DNA of 64,000 nucleotides from Sipunculus nudus (lineage: Eukaryota > Annelida > Sipuncula > Golfingiida > Sipunculidae), in assembly GCA_026874595.1 (NCBI GenBank), contig CM049310.1:43899558-43963557 (forward strand), read 5' to 3'. Within the stretch, counting starts at the first letter, position 1; each line of letters begins with the position of its first letter. Positions 27,901-35,138 of the stretch are shown here, piece by piece. Below the pieces are notes generated by a model. It had not been told where the DNA came from. It made no database searches and saw only the letters and a program-made list of their open reading frames with translations. The translations under genes were made by a program, and so were the position numbers.

Positions 27901-30900
27901 AAAATTTAATATCAGTCCTCATTCCCAAAACAACAATCCCACTAAGTTTATTAAAACTGTCCTATTACATTTCAAACAAACATGGGTGGACATATAATAT
28001 CCTTAGCAGCAGGAAGTAAAGGTCGACATCGCTAACCATTTGTAGTGAGTGTGCTTTCCGGAACAGTGCTGTCAGTTGTTCTGAGAGAGCTCCTATCAGT
28101 TCCCCATACAGCTGGGCACTGCCCTGTCAACAAATGAATACAATGTTAGTTAACAGTACCACTACAGCATTAGACAGCAGGCTAAGGAAACTGACACTTC
28201 ATTCACTGTTCTGTTAGGAAATACATAAGAGAGAGACACAAAGTGAAATTAAGGCAAGGCTTTTTTTATTATTTTTTAGCTTACAACCACTTTGTTGAGA
28301 AGCCAAGAGTTGAAAGGAAAAAATAAAAGGTTGGAGGGAAAAAAATGAAAAAGTTTGAACTGTCAAACTTTTCTGTATTATGCCTAACTGCCATGCTTTC
28401 AATTCACAAATAAGGTTTATGAGCATACATAAATGGCAATCTGGAAACATTTTTATTAAGTTTTTTATTCTAATTTTTTTATTTCAAGGAATTCTGCCAA
28501 ATTTTACCCAAGTTGAAGTAATTATAGTAAGATAATGAATATCATTAGGTACTGGCACTTTATGTGATGTTTATTTAAACTCAATTTTAAAATAAGTCCC
28601 TTAGGAAGACACACCTTGCAATGACCATAAGAAGCCTGGATGACATGGACCACACATTTTGGAAGAGACAGAATATTGCATAGCTGTAACTGTGTCTCCA
28701 GGCTGCTGAGATGTCCCAGGCATGTCTCCAGCATGTCACAGAGCTCTAAACAACCCTGAAATATTAAGAGATACATGTATGTTCATGTAAGCATATTGTA
28801 ATAACATGTCACAGATCCCTGAACAACCATGTAAAAACAAGAAATACAAATTTCTATAAGCATGTTAAAACATGTCACATATTCCAAAACAACCCTGAAT
28901 AAATAATAAATACACATGTCCATGGAGATATCTCCAACATGTCACAGATCTCTAAAGAACTTGTAAAAACAAGAGATATATATCCATAAACATGTCTAAA
29001 AAATGTCACAGATGGTGAGATCTGTGAACATTATGTAAATAGGTGTATAAGGTTTTTCTTAAATGTGCCGTCACAGTTCTTTGAGCGACTCTGAAAAAAA
29101 AAGAAATACAACAGATCTGTATACTTCCAAACACAAATTGAAATTTGCTCATATATAGGGTCTCCCACATGTCATAAATCACTGTTAATATTAGATTATT
29201 CTTACGCATATCTCCCACAGGTGAGGTTACACATCTCTAAACGCCATTGTTAATACTGAAATGACACATCCACAAGTCCAAGTGCCAGATTAATAACAGA
29301 GATGTATATAGTAATCAAGTTTCACATCTGAAAACAAACCTGTAAAAATGGTAATGTGTCTATAGGCATGTCTCCAGACTAATAAATTCTTTTAATTTTT
29401 AAAATCCATTCTGCATACATGCACCCTTTTTAAAACATGTAACATTTTCAACAGAGTAGACATTCTTACCTCTAGTACTGCTGTGAGACCGTCCCTGGTA
29501 TCAGATGCCTGGTGACCTGAAGACTCCAACAATAATGTCACCTTCTCCAGGAGACTGTCAAACAGTTGCTCGGTCTGTGGTGACATAAAATATTTATAAT
29601 TACCACCAAAGTGTATAAGTTTTTCAGTTATTTGACATGAAACTTAAAAAAAAATTATGGCATCACCAAAGCTGACTAATGATATGGTATACTCACATAT
29701 TCAAAAATTTTGTGAGAATATGTCCAGTCATACCTTTGACAAAGCTGCAAACAGTTGGATGGCAAACAACTGACAGGGGTTTATAAATCACAAGTGAGCC
29801 ACAGTGTTGCACTGTTGTACAAAGAGTCTACAACAAAAGGACTATTTTAACACTTGTCTAATGGATGGATATGACTGCACTTCATCTGGGTTCCAAGAAC
29901 TGTGACGATAAACATTTAGGTTAAATGTTGTTCATGCAAATGTCAACTGAAGGGAACCAATTTTATTATTTCATAGATTTTTTTTGTGGTCAAGTGTACA
30001 GAATTACAAAATCTTAAAAGGATTAGCAATAGCTTATGCCAACTGTGGAGAACCATTTTTCAATCTCAAATATTTTTTGGGGGGTCAAATGTACACAATT
30101 ACAAAATCTGCATAGAAAATTATTGGTAACATTTTCTGATGAAAAACGTAATGATTCAGTTTGAGGAAAAAGACCAAGGGAAGATATGGACATCTTGTTT
30201 TTCTTGTTTTACACATGTATGACAACAAGCCAAAATTGACAGCAACACTAACCTTAACAGATGCAGCTTGAAGACACAGGCTCTCAACCTGGCTGACAGG
30301 TAAACATGGTACAAAGTTAATTAAGACCAGCTTCAAGTAATCTGGAAGGAGATGAAATTATATTACAAGTAATTGTTTCTAAATAAAAATGGCCCACCTA
30401 ACTTAAAATGAAATATTCTGAATCATAATGAATACATACAAAGCAATGCTAAAATATTCAAAAAGTAATGTCCTGATCCTAAAAAAAAACTTTTTATCAG
30501 AAAATTATTTAAAATGAGAGAGAATTTGTAAAGTTATTTACTAATGTCAGCCTGATAATACAAGATCCACTGAACTTGCCCTTAAGCACGAGACAGTTGA
30601 CAACACCCCTGTTTCCTGATAATTCTTGACAATAGCAAGAAGAAATGCATTTAATGTGGAACCATATTCTTGCGACTTAACATAAGGATAAATGCCTACC
30701 TAGTTGTTTCTGAATGTCTTCAGTCTGATCCAGTGTTTGCTATGTGATGTTAAGGTTATTTATTGTCATTTCATATCTCATCAGATCACAAGTCATATAA
30801 ATAAAAATATTAAACAGTACTGTAACATGGGAAAATTTGATCTGTGGAACAGATCTAGTATGTCCCCCACCTGATGTTGGAATAGCTAGAAAAAAAGATG

Positions 30901-31606
30901 TGAATACATGTATGAAATTTTAGATGGGTCAATGTCACACACCAAGATTACCTCTGTGACCTTGAAAACTGCATGAAGGTCATCCATATGCGAACTTGAC
31001 CTAACCCTTCACAAAACAGTGAGTTCTTGCCACTATTTGTGTCGAATTCACTTTATTATTGAACACAGACACCATAACAAGTGTGCATATAAAAGCGTAA
31101 CATATGGGGGCTCAACCAAAATGGCACCTAACTTTGAGGCTGAGGGAAAAGTGGTTGGAAGTAATTGGGTAAATAACACCACTTAGTTCACCAAAAATGT
31201 GCCTCCTGGGTTAATTAATCTCATTCTAAAAGCCAATGCTCAAAAAGAAGGGTTTGTTACAGGGTGCATATATATATGAAGACTGAACTGTCTTGCTAGT
31301 GAAGTTTGCTTTTCTAGGGAAGTGGTTGGTTCACCAGGCATGTATACATGCCTCTGTCATGGGTTGGAATCCGGGATTGGTTCCATATTTTCCCCCCAAA
31401 AAATGTCTACGTAACTCATGTCAGAGCCACATATATACTGATGTATTAATTTTGCATGACATCATATATTGTATGAGCCATGATGATTCTCATCTAGTAA
31501 TGGTCAGAAAGGATACAATCAGCCGAGGTAAGACATCATGATATCTCTCTCTGCAGGTTGTTGCGTCCCACGAGAAAACATCCTGTAACTGGCTGTCCTG
31601 TGACAT
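946..31606 (-). CDS. FIRRM: FIRRM (C1orf112) homologue, 22 coding exons, complete
   Basis: Encodes 861 residues (human about 853). In vertebrates and plants this protein binds the AAA+ ATPase FIGNL1 and helps strip RAD51 from DNA during recombination and crosslink repair in the nucleus. Coding exons in transcript order: 31606-31517, 30739-30700, 30341-30253, 29574-29470, 28755-28615, 28123-28037, 26835-26760, 24381-24297, 14616-14481, 10820-10669, 10078-9930, 9569-9492, 9038-8943, 8489-8426, 8259-8178, 7584-7502, 6657-6513, 6049-5867, 4864-4628, 3110-2997, 2690-2499, 1107-946. All phases agree and the total is 2586 nt including TAG. Recognised by recall of the human protein: VLPRL near the N-terminus, DVWSFVGRYGTANLC (human DAWCFLARYGTAELC), LFRRLFRFLAPEHQ and HQRALEGFCSFAEETPHE near the C-terminus. 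The fold is expected to be all-helical. Weak points are the donor of exon 1 (ATT|GTATCC) and the exact acceptor of exon 22. Confidence 0.93.
1480..2400. repeat. Interspersed repeat copy split by a MITE
   Basis: Flanking parts 1480-1717 and 2114-2400 match 43430-43980 in order (GACATGTCTC...GACCATTGTTT...CACTGTAAA, then AGCTCTTGAT...TCTATTATG). The 43-kb copy lacks the 1718-2113 segment. Lies in the last FIRRM intron. Confidence 0.75.
1718..2113. mobile_element. hAT-like MITE with 8-bp target duplication
   Basis: 396 bp flanked by CTGTAAAC at 1710-1717 and 2114-2121. The ends are imperfect inverted repeats starting CAGTG (left CAGTGTTGCAGTAGAGTC; right, reverse complement, CAGTGAAGTAGGACTG). 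The interior is rich in GAGTCC/GAGTCT. An 8-bp duplication with CAGTG-like ends is the hAT signature. No transposase is present. Confidence 0.7.
4628..4864 (-). CDS. FIRRM: FIRRM coding exon 19, GC donor
   Basis: 79 codons, phase 0 at both ends, starting VSSLNCLHNILKDNN and ending LNNKQVLK. The acceptor is TTCTCCAG. The donor is AAG|GCAAGT, a typical strong GC-AG donor. The human protein has LNIKQV in the corresponding region. Confidence 0.9.
4975..5345. repeat. Interspersed repeat related to 7655-8165
   Basis: Shares AACAAGAGC(A/G)C(T/C)GCAAA, ATAATAC(G/A)CC, TTAAATATGTGTG and GGGACACTTAAAGTT(A/G)A with 7655-8165. A degenerate piece also appears near 19430 and 32240. No coding potential seen. 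Confidence 0.6.
5500..5660. repeat. Short tandem duplication in FIRRM intron
   Basis: The stretch GGCCTGGATTACTTTTTTCA followed by CTTGAAGT occurs twice, near 5525 and 5623, about 98 bases apart. Confidence 0.7.
7655..8165. repeat. Interspersed repeat related to 4975-5345
   Basis: Second copy of the same family in the same orientation, between FIRRM coding exons 15 and 16. Contains two degenerate internal segments beginning CCTTATTAAATATG or CCTCATTAAATATG. Confidence 0.6.
8426..8489 (-). CDS. FIRRM: FIRRM coding exon 14, small exon
   Basis: 64 bases between acceptor ACTTGCAG and donor AAG|GTAACC. It encodes YIEFSLPVQHPGVMCKGKPQ. It is required by phase: exon 13 ends with one base and exon 15 begins with one base completing a codon. 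It matches the human stretch ELSLPVHLQG...KGK. It is easily missed because an alternative donor lies inside it and no long ORF marks it. Confidence 0.88.
8677..8890. repeat. Direct repeat GGGGACAAAGGAATGTTTTT
   Basis: The 20-mer occurs near 8683 and again near 8866, in the FIRRM intron between exons 13 and 14. Confidence 0.7.
12221..12558. mobile_element. MITE with perfect 21-bp inverted terminal repeats
   Basis: AAAGGTATGGTTCTCAGGCA plus C (12235-12255) is exactly inverted at 12524-12544. The inverted similarity continues outward through A/T-rich bases to GGCC on both sides (12221 and 12558). The 270-bp interior is AT-rich with two GC-rich shoulders (CCGCCCGC, GCGCCCGCCCGC). No ORF. Superfamily not assigned because target duplication is unclear. 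Confidence 0.75.
12863..12999. repeat. (GA)n purine tract
   Basis: About 137 bases of GA dinucleotides with a few AAAGA interruptions and one CTGGACTACC break; a potential H-DNA former in a FIRRM intron. Confidence 0.95.
13120..14453 (+). repeat. Palindrome-tipped repeat, copy 2 with partial copy upstream
   Basis: A partial copy (about 13120-13260, 'ACTTGAATAAAATCTACAG...TTTCAGATTTTAA') is followed by a fuller one (13735-14453), which ends in (ACGG)n (14388-14405) and the palindrome at 14423-14453, 27 bases before FIRRM exon 9's donor side. Confidence 0.8.
13583..13598. repeat. G16 homopolymer
   Basis: Sixteen consecutive G on the plus strand; length is likely uncertain in the assembly. Confidence 0.95.
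14617..17574. other. FIRRM intron 8, part upstream of the nested gene
   Basis: AT-rich sequence; near 15310-15366 a 37-bp direct duplication (GGGCCAATATGAATATTGAT...) and a TA run at about 15940-15953. The last few hundred bases presumably include the promoter and 5'UTR of the innexin-like gene. No other gene seen. Confidence 0.55.
17575..20925 (+). CDS. Innexin/pannexin-like four-TM channel protein, two exons
   Basis: Exons 17575-17725 and 19787-20925 (donor CTGG|GTGAGT, acceptor TTTACAG) give 429 residues. Hydrophobic segments lie at about 25-46, 100-120, 175-200 and 227-253. The first loop has C56 and C74 in EYLGDKIACFAPENFT...EYCW, like innexin QYVGxPIxCWxPxxFT...YCW. The second loop has C209 and C221 (CTVP), giving the two-plus-two cysteines of innexins and pannexins. 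The usual YYQW is YYPLYLP here, so the protein is divergent. An extra hydrophobic stretch (412-429) ends the protein. It lies inside a FIRRM intron on the opposite strand. Family membership is fairly sure; whether it forms gap junctions or single-membrane channels is unknown. Confidence 0.75.
17880..19420. repeat. Dimeric tandem array (about 278 bp unit) in innexin-like intron
   Basis: Units recur near 18027, 18300, 18580, 18858 and 19087, marked by CAGACAAACAG...GCAAAAATGGTTGCAGGTGGCGCC. Each unit is itself two related halves of about 140 bp, each with 'CAAAATTT...TCAAAC...GATATGAG' and each ending near the palindrome GGTGGCGCCACC or a variant. The last step is shorter (about 230 bp) and its two copies are almost identical. 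Confidence 0.85.
21030..22042. mobile_element. Helitron-like non-autonomous element A
   Basis: Begins near AGGGCCCC (21030-21037), inverted at 22007-22014. Contains (CATC)n at about 21086-21113 and five tandem units of about 145 bp marked by CGATAACTCAACAACAAC (near 21137, 21282, 21427, 21574, 21717). The end has a small hairpin GGACCATTGTCC (22019-22030), then CACATCTAG. Subterminal inverted repeats, a 3' hairpin and a CTAG end fit the Helitron/Helentron pattern. No helicase ORF. Confidence 0.65.
22555..22892 (+). pseudogene. LINE reverse-transcriptase relic
   Basis: Frame-broken remains of a non-LTR reverse transcriptase. NCGIQQGLVLGS (about 22590-22624) resembles the CGIPQGSVLGP block, and FYADDTVI (about 22687-22710) is the catalytic YADD block. 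After a frameshift comes WMSQHRLKVNDEKTEVI, the usual downstream 'W...N.LKLN..KTE' block. Stops and shifts make it inactive. Confidence 0.8.
22893..24296. other. FIRRM intron 8, part downstream of the nested gene
   Basis: AT-rich; TA-rich patch near 23497-23525. No coding exon or recognised repeat. Confidence 0.5.
24382..26759. other. FIRRM intron 7
   Basis: 2.4 kb, AT-rich. A cluster of AAAGTATAAAA motifs occurs at about 25748-25812 and again near 26165. No coding exon found on either strand. Confidence 0.5.
27160..27235. repeat. Triplicated GGTTTTCACACTT
   Basis: The 13-mer occurs three times near 27162, 27192 and 27219, about 27-30 bases apart, in FIRRM intron 6. Confidence 0.75.
28615..28755 (-). 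CDS. FIRRM: FIRRM coding exon 5
   Basis: 47 codons, phase 0 at both ends, acceptor TATTTCAG, donor AAG|GTGTGT. The protein begins GCLELCDMLETCLGHL and contains LPKCVVHVIQASYGHCK, matching human LPSSVLHIIKSTFVHCK. The acceptor end of this exon is the seed of a tandem repeat filling the adjacent intron (28732-29070). Confidence 0.92.
28732..29070. repeat. Tandem repeat derived from FIRRM exon 5 acceptor
   Basis: CATGTCACA followed by an (A/G)GATC(T/C)CTAAACAACC-like segment recurs at 28732, 28805, 28871, 28938 and 29002 (steps of 64-73 bp), decaying through about 29390. The first unit is the 5' end of exon 5 with its splice acceptor. The unit at 28871 keeps an acceptor-like TATTCAGGGTTGTTTTGG on the minus strand. 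Confidence 0.8.
31290..31460. repeat. Possible SINE-like repeat, related to 52150-52300
   Basis: GGGTTGGAATCCGGGATTGGTTCC, then 'ATATTTTCCCCCC...AAAATGT...CGTAACTCATGTCAG', aligns with 52220-52290 (GGGATGAATCTGGGATCAGCCC, 'ATATTTCCCC...AAAATGTGTTCCTAACAGATGTCA'). Both are preceded by a GTGCATATA AAAGCG-type stretch. Confidence 0.45.
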
Positions 31607-31637
31607 GATGGCTGATAACTGTCAGCTGACCATAATT
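31517..31637 (-). CDS. FIRRM: FIRRM first coding exon with start codon
   Basis: The exon begins after the acceptor TCTTGCAG at 31638. It carries 31 bases of 5'UTR with an in-frame TGA, then ATG at 31606-31604. The 30 residues begin MSQDSQLQDVFSWD and end in VLPRLI, matching human MSQ...W...CRRE...VLPRLL in order and spacing. Joining to the next exon (QTLDQTEDIQKQL) gives a gap-free fit to the human segment. The donor ATT|GTATCC is weak by consensus but keeps phase 0. This start is preferred to the ATG at 34750 because only it reads in the conserved frame. Confidence 0.85.
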
Positions 31638-32314
31638 CTGCAAGACATAAAAGCAATCCATCTCTAGTGATTTTGTAGTGTTAAACAACAGAAACATACT
31701 AACATTAATTTTGAGTTGTTGTAAAACAGACATATGCATACAGGAATATTTATCAAACCCCAGTTCATTCCTGCTCCATGCACTTTTCATGCGCTGAGGC
31801 CATTTTATTGTAGCCAAAAGATGGTCTGCAACCAAGCAAGGATATCTTGATTGATAAACCCTGTCCATTGTCTGTCAGTGTTTCAACAAATTGAAATAAA
31901 AAACCGGCCTCTCAGACCCTTTGCACAGTATCAGTGTGGGCTGTTGCTGTCAGTAATACAAAAAAATATGTAACAATACTGGTTCCTCCATGCTGTGCAC
32001 TGGGTTTGTGGGGGAACATACAGACTCCAGACTTGCTGTGGGCCAGAATATTCCCGACCATGACATGATGTCCTTGCTTCAGACCAGAATATGGCTGTAA
32101 ATGTTAAAATGGCCTGATTGTCACAATAGGTAAAATGAACAAAGTGGGAAAATTTAAATTAGGACCTTTCATTGATGAATATATCAAAACCTGCCACCCT
32201 AGGCAGTTGGCATGATCACATAGTTCACCATGTAAATTAACAAGGGCACTGCAAAGCGGAGCTGCCCCTTGCATGGAAGCATGATTATACTGGGTGTATT
32301 AGTGTAAAAATAAG

Positions 32315-32600
32315 AAGGGCAGCTCTGTGACCTTGACCTTTGACCTTAAAATCAATTGGTTTCCTAATCCAAAGGTGAGTGAGCCATATGTGCAAGATGA
32401 ACGGTTTCAGTTAAACGGTTTGGCTGAAAATGGGTCCAAATGTTTTTTTTTAGAAGTCGGTTGTGTGGCCTTGACCTTTGACCACAAAATTGATAGGGTT
32501 CTTCAACTATAGGTGGATATGCCATATGTGCAAGAAGAAAAGATTTGGTCATACAGTTTGACTTTAAATGGGTCCACAAGCAAATTCTCCAGGGACGCAC
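32315..32600. repeat. Two-copy tandem repeat with TGACCTTTGACC motif
   Basis: Two units of about 138 bp, starting near GACCTTGACCTTTGACC at 32329 and 32467, each followed by GCCATATGTGCAAGA and AATGGGTCCA. The first carries TGACCTTGACCTTTGACCT. Confidence 0.75.
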
Positions 32601-33599
32601 GAACAGAGGCGTTACTATATCCCCCCCCCCCTTGCAACTTCTTTAATTAGCCACAAACAATATTTATGATGACCGTGATGTCTTTATCCAATTATGGATA
32701 ATGGGTAAAGTGCCATCTATTATGCTATAACATATTTATTTTTTTTTGCAGAGGTAACTGCCTCCATTTTTAGTGCTATCTTAACTATGTATATTGTTAT
32801 GGAGTAGAAAAGTGCATGTTTGTGACTTAACACATATTTCAAGGAATATTTCACATTTCATATTTCACAAGTACAAACTCATTATCAGGCATGTCAGACT
32901 AAACAATGAATGACTTCCCATAATTGATGACACCCGACAACCAGTCATCCGGTCACACACATATAGGCTTCTATCCCAATTTAATCAGAGAACAGTACAC
33001 CAAACCATTAAGGTCTATTTTAAGTCTGTGTAAACAGAAACAGTGTCACAGAATGACTTATGTGTTTAGTCTTTATGAGGAAATGGTAGAACACAATTGA
33101 AACATGTTATTTTATGAGACTCCACATGTGTATATAAGCACTGTCCTCCAGATAGAACTGAAATAAGATTGAGTTCAGTCTATAACTGGATCTGTATCAG
33201 GTTAATATAATCTTATGTAAAATGATGACATGCATAATTATGTCAAATGTCAGGTCACCATTACCATCTGATCCAATAGCAGCTTGTATCAGTAATGTAA
33301 CTGAGGGTAAATGAATATATATTGATAATGTCAATCCAAACTCTGTATCAAAAAGTCTTGCATGGTGCACGATTGGGGCAGTCAGAGAGAGACGGCACAA
33401 ACTGAAAGAGACTACCCTTCTGCTGTAACAACATGTCAACTGATCTGGAATAAAGTCAAGTGTCTACCAACCTAGTCTAGTGTCTCTCTCAACCTGTGTT
33501 ACACACATTGTAACAATATTGTACATCTGAAGAATTCCATTTTGGTTTCAGATTACATGTCAGGGCAGTATCACATGCTTCCTCTCATTTTATATCCTG

Positions 33600-33840
33600 G
33601 CATTAACCAGGCCCTGTGACTACTGCACCTGCAGGCCCTGGATGTGTAACGGTCCCCATTGCTGGGTCAAACTACCGTGGAAACCCTGAGTGAGTGAAAC
33701 ATGGCCATTGAGTATGGCCTTCCCATTAAGCCTGCAGAGTTGGGGCGACCTTGAAAAATCTAACCACCTTGGCTGAGATTCAACTCACAAACTCCCGGCT
33801 TTGAGTCCTGTACAATACCCCTGAGCCACAGAAGCCAGTT
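33600..33840 (-). repeat. tRNA-headed SINE
   Basis: On the minus strand the head reads CTTCTGTGGCTCAGGGGTA (A-box-like), then GAGTTTGTGAGTTGAATCTC (B-box-like), then a body shared with 38950-39160. It is a SINE rather than a tRNA gene because the acceptor stem does not pair. Confidence 0.7.
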
Positions 33841-34002
33841 ATAACAATTTATTCTTAAAACAGAGATGTACATAGAGTGGTGGCTGTCACCTCTTCTGGA
33901 AAATCCAAGTTTTTCTAGACCCTCTTTTTATTGTAAAATGTACTGGAGTACAGGAGTGAACAAATTCCACTGGCAGCATATAATCTATGTTACATGAAAG
34001 CG

Positions 34003-34038
<36 letters not shown>

Positions 34039-34040
34039 AA
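34003..34040. repeat. (AT)n microsatellite
   Basis: Alternating AT with one break, in the FIRRM 5'UTR intron. Confidence 0.9.
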
Positions 34041-34741
34041 TTTTTTTTCAATTATTATGTATTGAACTTATACATAGTTCAAGTTTTATGCTGGCTGCAG
34101 CAAGTGATATTATTTTTACGTAATGTTACTTGATAAGACACAAGTTAATTTCTTCTGCAAGGAGAGTATGCGTTTATCCCTGTTTGTGTGTGTATGTGTG
34201 GTCACAATATATTTTTAATATGCAGTCATGAACAGAATCTCATGAAATTTTTAAGGTATTTGGAAATGGGCTAATGAAGTGTGGATCTGGCATATGATCC
34301 TTATTCAGGAACATCATCAAGGAATATTCACAAATGTAGTCAATTATGCACAAATGGAATTATGGGCCGAACAAGTGAATGCAAACGCGGTTTTGAGAGC
34401 ATCCCTCAATTGCCCCCCCCCCCCATGGTGGAGGCTTGCATTCCTTAGATTGCAGATTTCTAGAAAATACCTCTCATGATGTCTGAACCTGGAACAGTGA
34501 CTTTAAGAATGTACAAAACTAAATTCGTCATTTATATTAAATCACATAATAATATTAATAATTATAAATATATATTAATAAAATAGAATTTTAATTTACT
34601 TGCTCTACATTAATTTTTGGTATGAAGTGGATAATCAAAAATGATCTTTCGAGTTTGCATGGAACAAATGACAAAGCTAACTGATGCAGTTAAGGAATAT
34701 AACAATTTAAGCACAAGTGCCTTCTTTTCGTCTGCTCTTAC

Positions 34742-34800
34742 CTGAGCCATCTTCAAAACTTCCGCCCTTTTTATGTGGACCGGAAGACTGGAGGATCCAC
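34742..34800 (-). other. Candidate FIRRM 5' untranslated first exon
   Basis: A strong donor CAG|GTAAGA lies at 34742/34741 on the minus strand, just upstream of the divergent DNMT1 start. It is the only promoter-proximal donor I can see that could feed the 31637 acceptor. The exon itself contains ATG GCT CAG at 34750-34742. Spliced to 31637, that ATG opens a short frame which does not match FIRRM. The transcription start is unknown, so the outer boundary is nominal. Confidence 0.45.
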
Positions 34801-35138
34801 TAAGATTGAGGGGTGTGAGGTCATTTGTAAACTATTAACATGAATTGATAGCACCCTTAATGTACAATAACCTCAATAAACTCGTACTTTCCGTATTATA
34901 TACTTTACAAATTACAATAATTTAATAATCAATTGCTTAAGATTGGGGATTTAAAAATATAAATATATTGTTTATCAAACCTGCCCCGCGGTGTAAATTG
35001 ACATGTCGATCCCCAATTATCGCCCAGATTTCGCGGGAATCTTTGTCAAACTGGTAGTTGAGAAGTGACAGCCAGTGCCAAGACACACTGTCAAGTTCAG
35101 CTGGTATCTGTCATTTTCGTTGACGATAAATTCAAGCG
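34751..35138. promoter_or_regulatory. Divergent FIRRM/DNMT1 promoter region
   Basis: About 390 bases separate the candidate FIRRM first exon from the DNMT1 ATG. Seen directly: an E2F-type palindrome TTTCGCGGGAA at 35029-35039; CCAAT at 35013-35017 and an inverted CCAAT (ATTGG) at 34942-34946; ETS-type cores ACCGGAAG at 34779-34786 and, on the minus strand, GGCGGAAGT at 34766-34758. CpGs are clustered from about 34985 to 35170, unlike the CpG-poor surroundings. No TATA box is evident at a fixed distance from either gene. Shared use by both genes is inferred from position. Confidence 0.6.

Larger units (their letters stand above)
31638..34741. other. FIRRM presumed 5'UTR intron
   Basis: 3.1 kb between the first coding exon and the candidate 5' exon. 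Contains the TGACCT tandem repeat, a SINE and an AT run. I found no coding exon that would extend the FIRRM N-terminus. Confidence 0.5.

Noticed and set aside
34742-34750. ATG GCT CAG as the FIRRM initiation codon (protein MAQ...)
   Set aside because: Spliced to the next acceptor it reads a frame that hits a stop after 36 codons and does not match FIRRM; the ATG at 31606 gives the conserved N-terminus.
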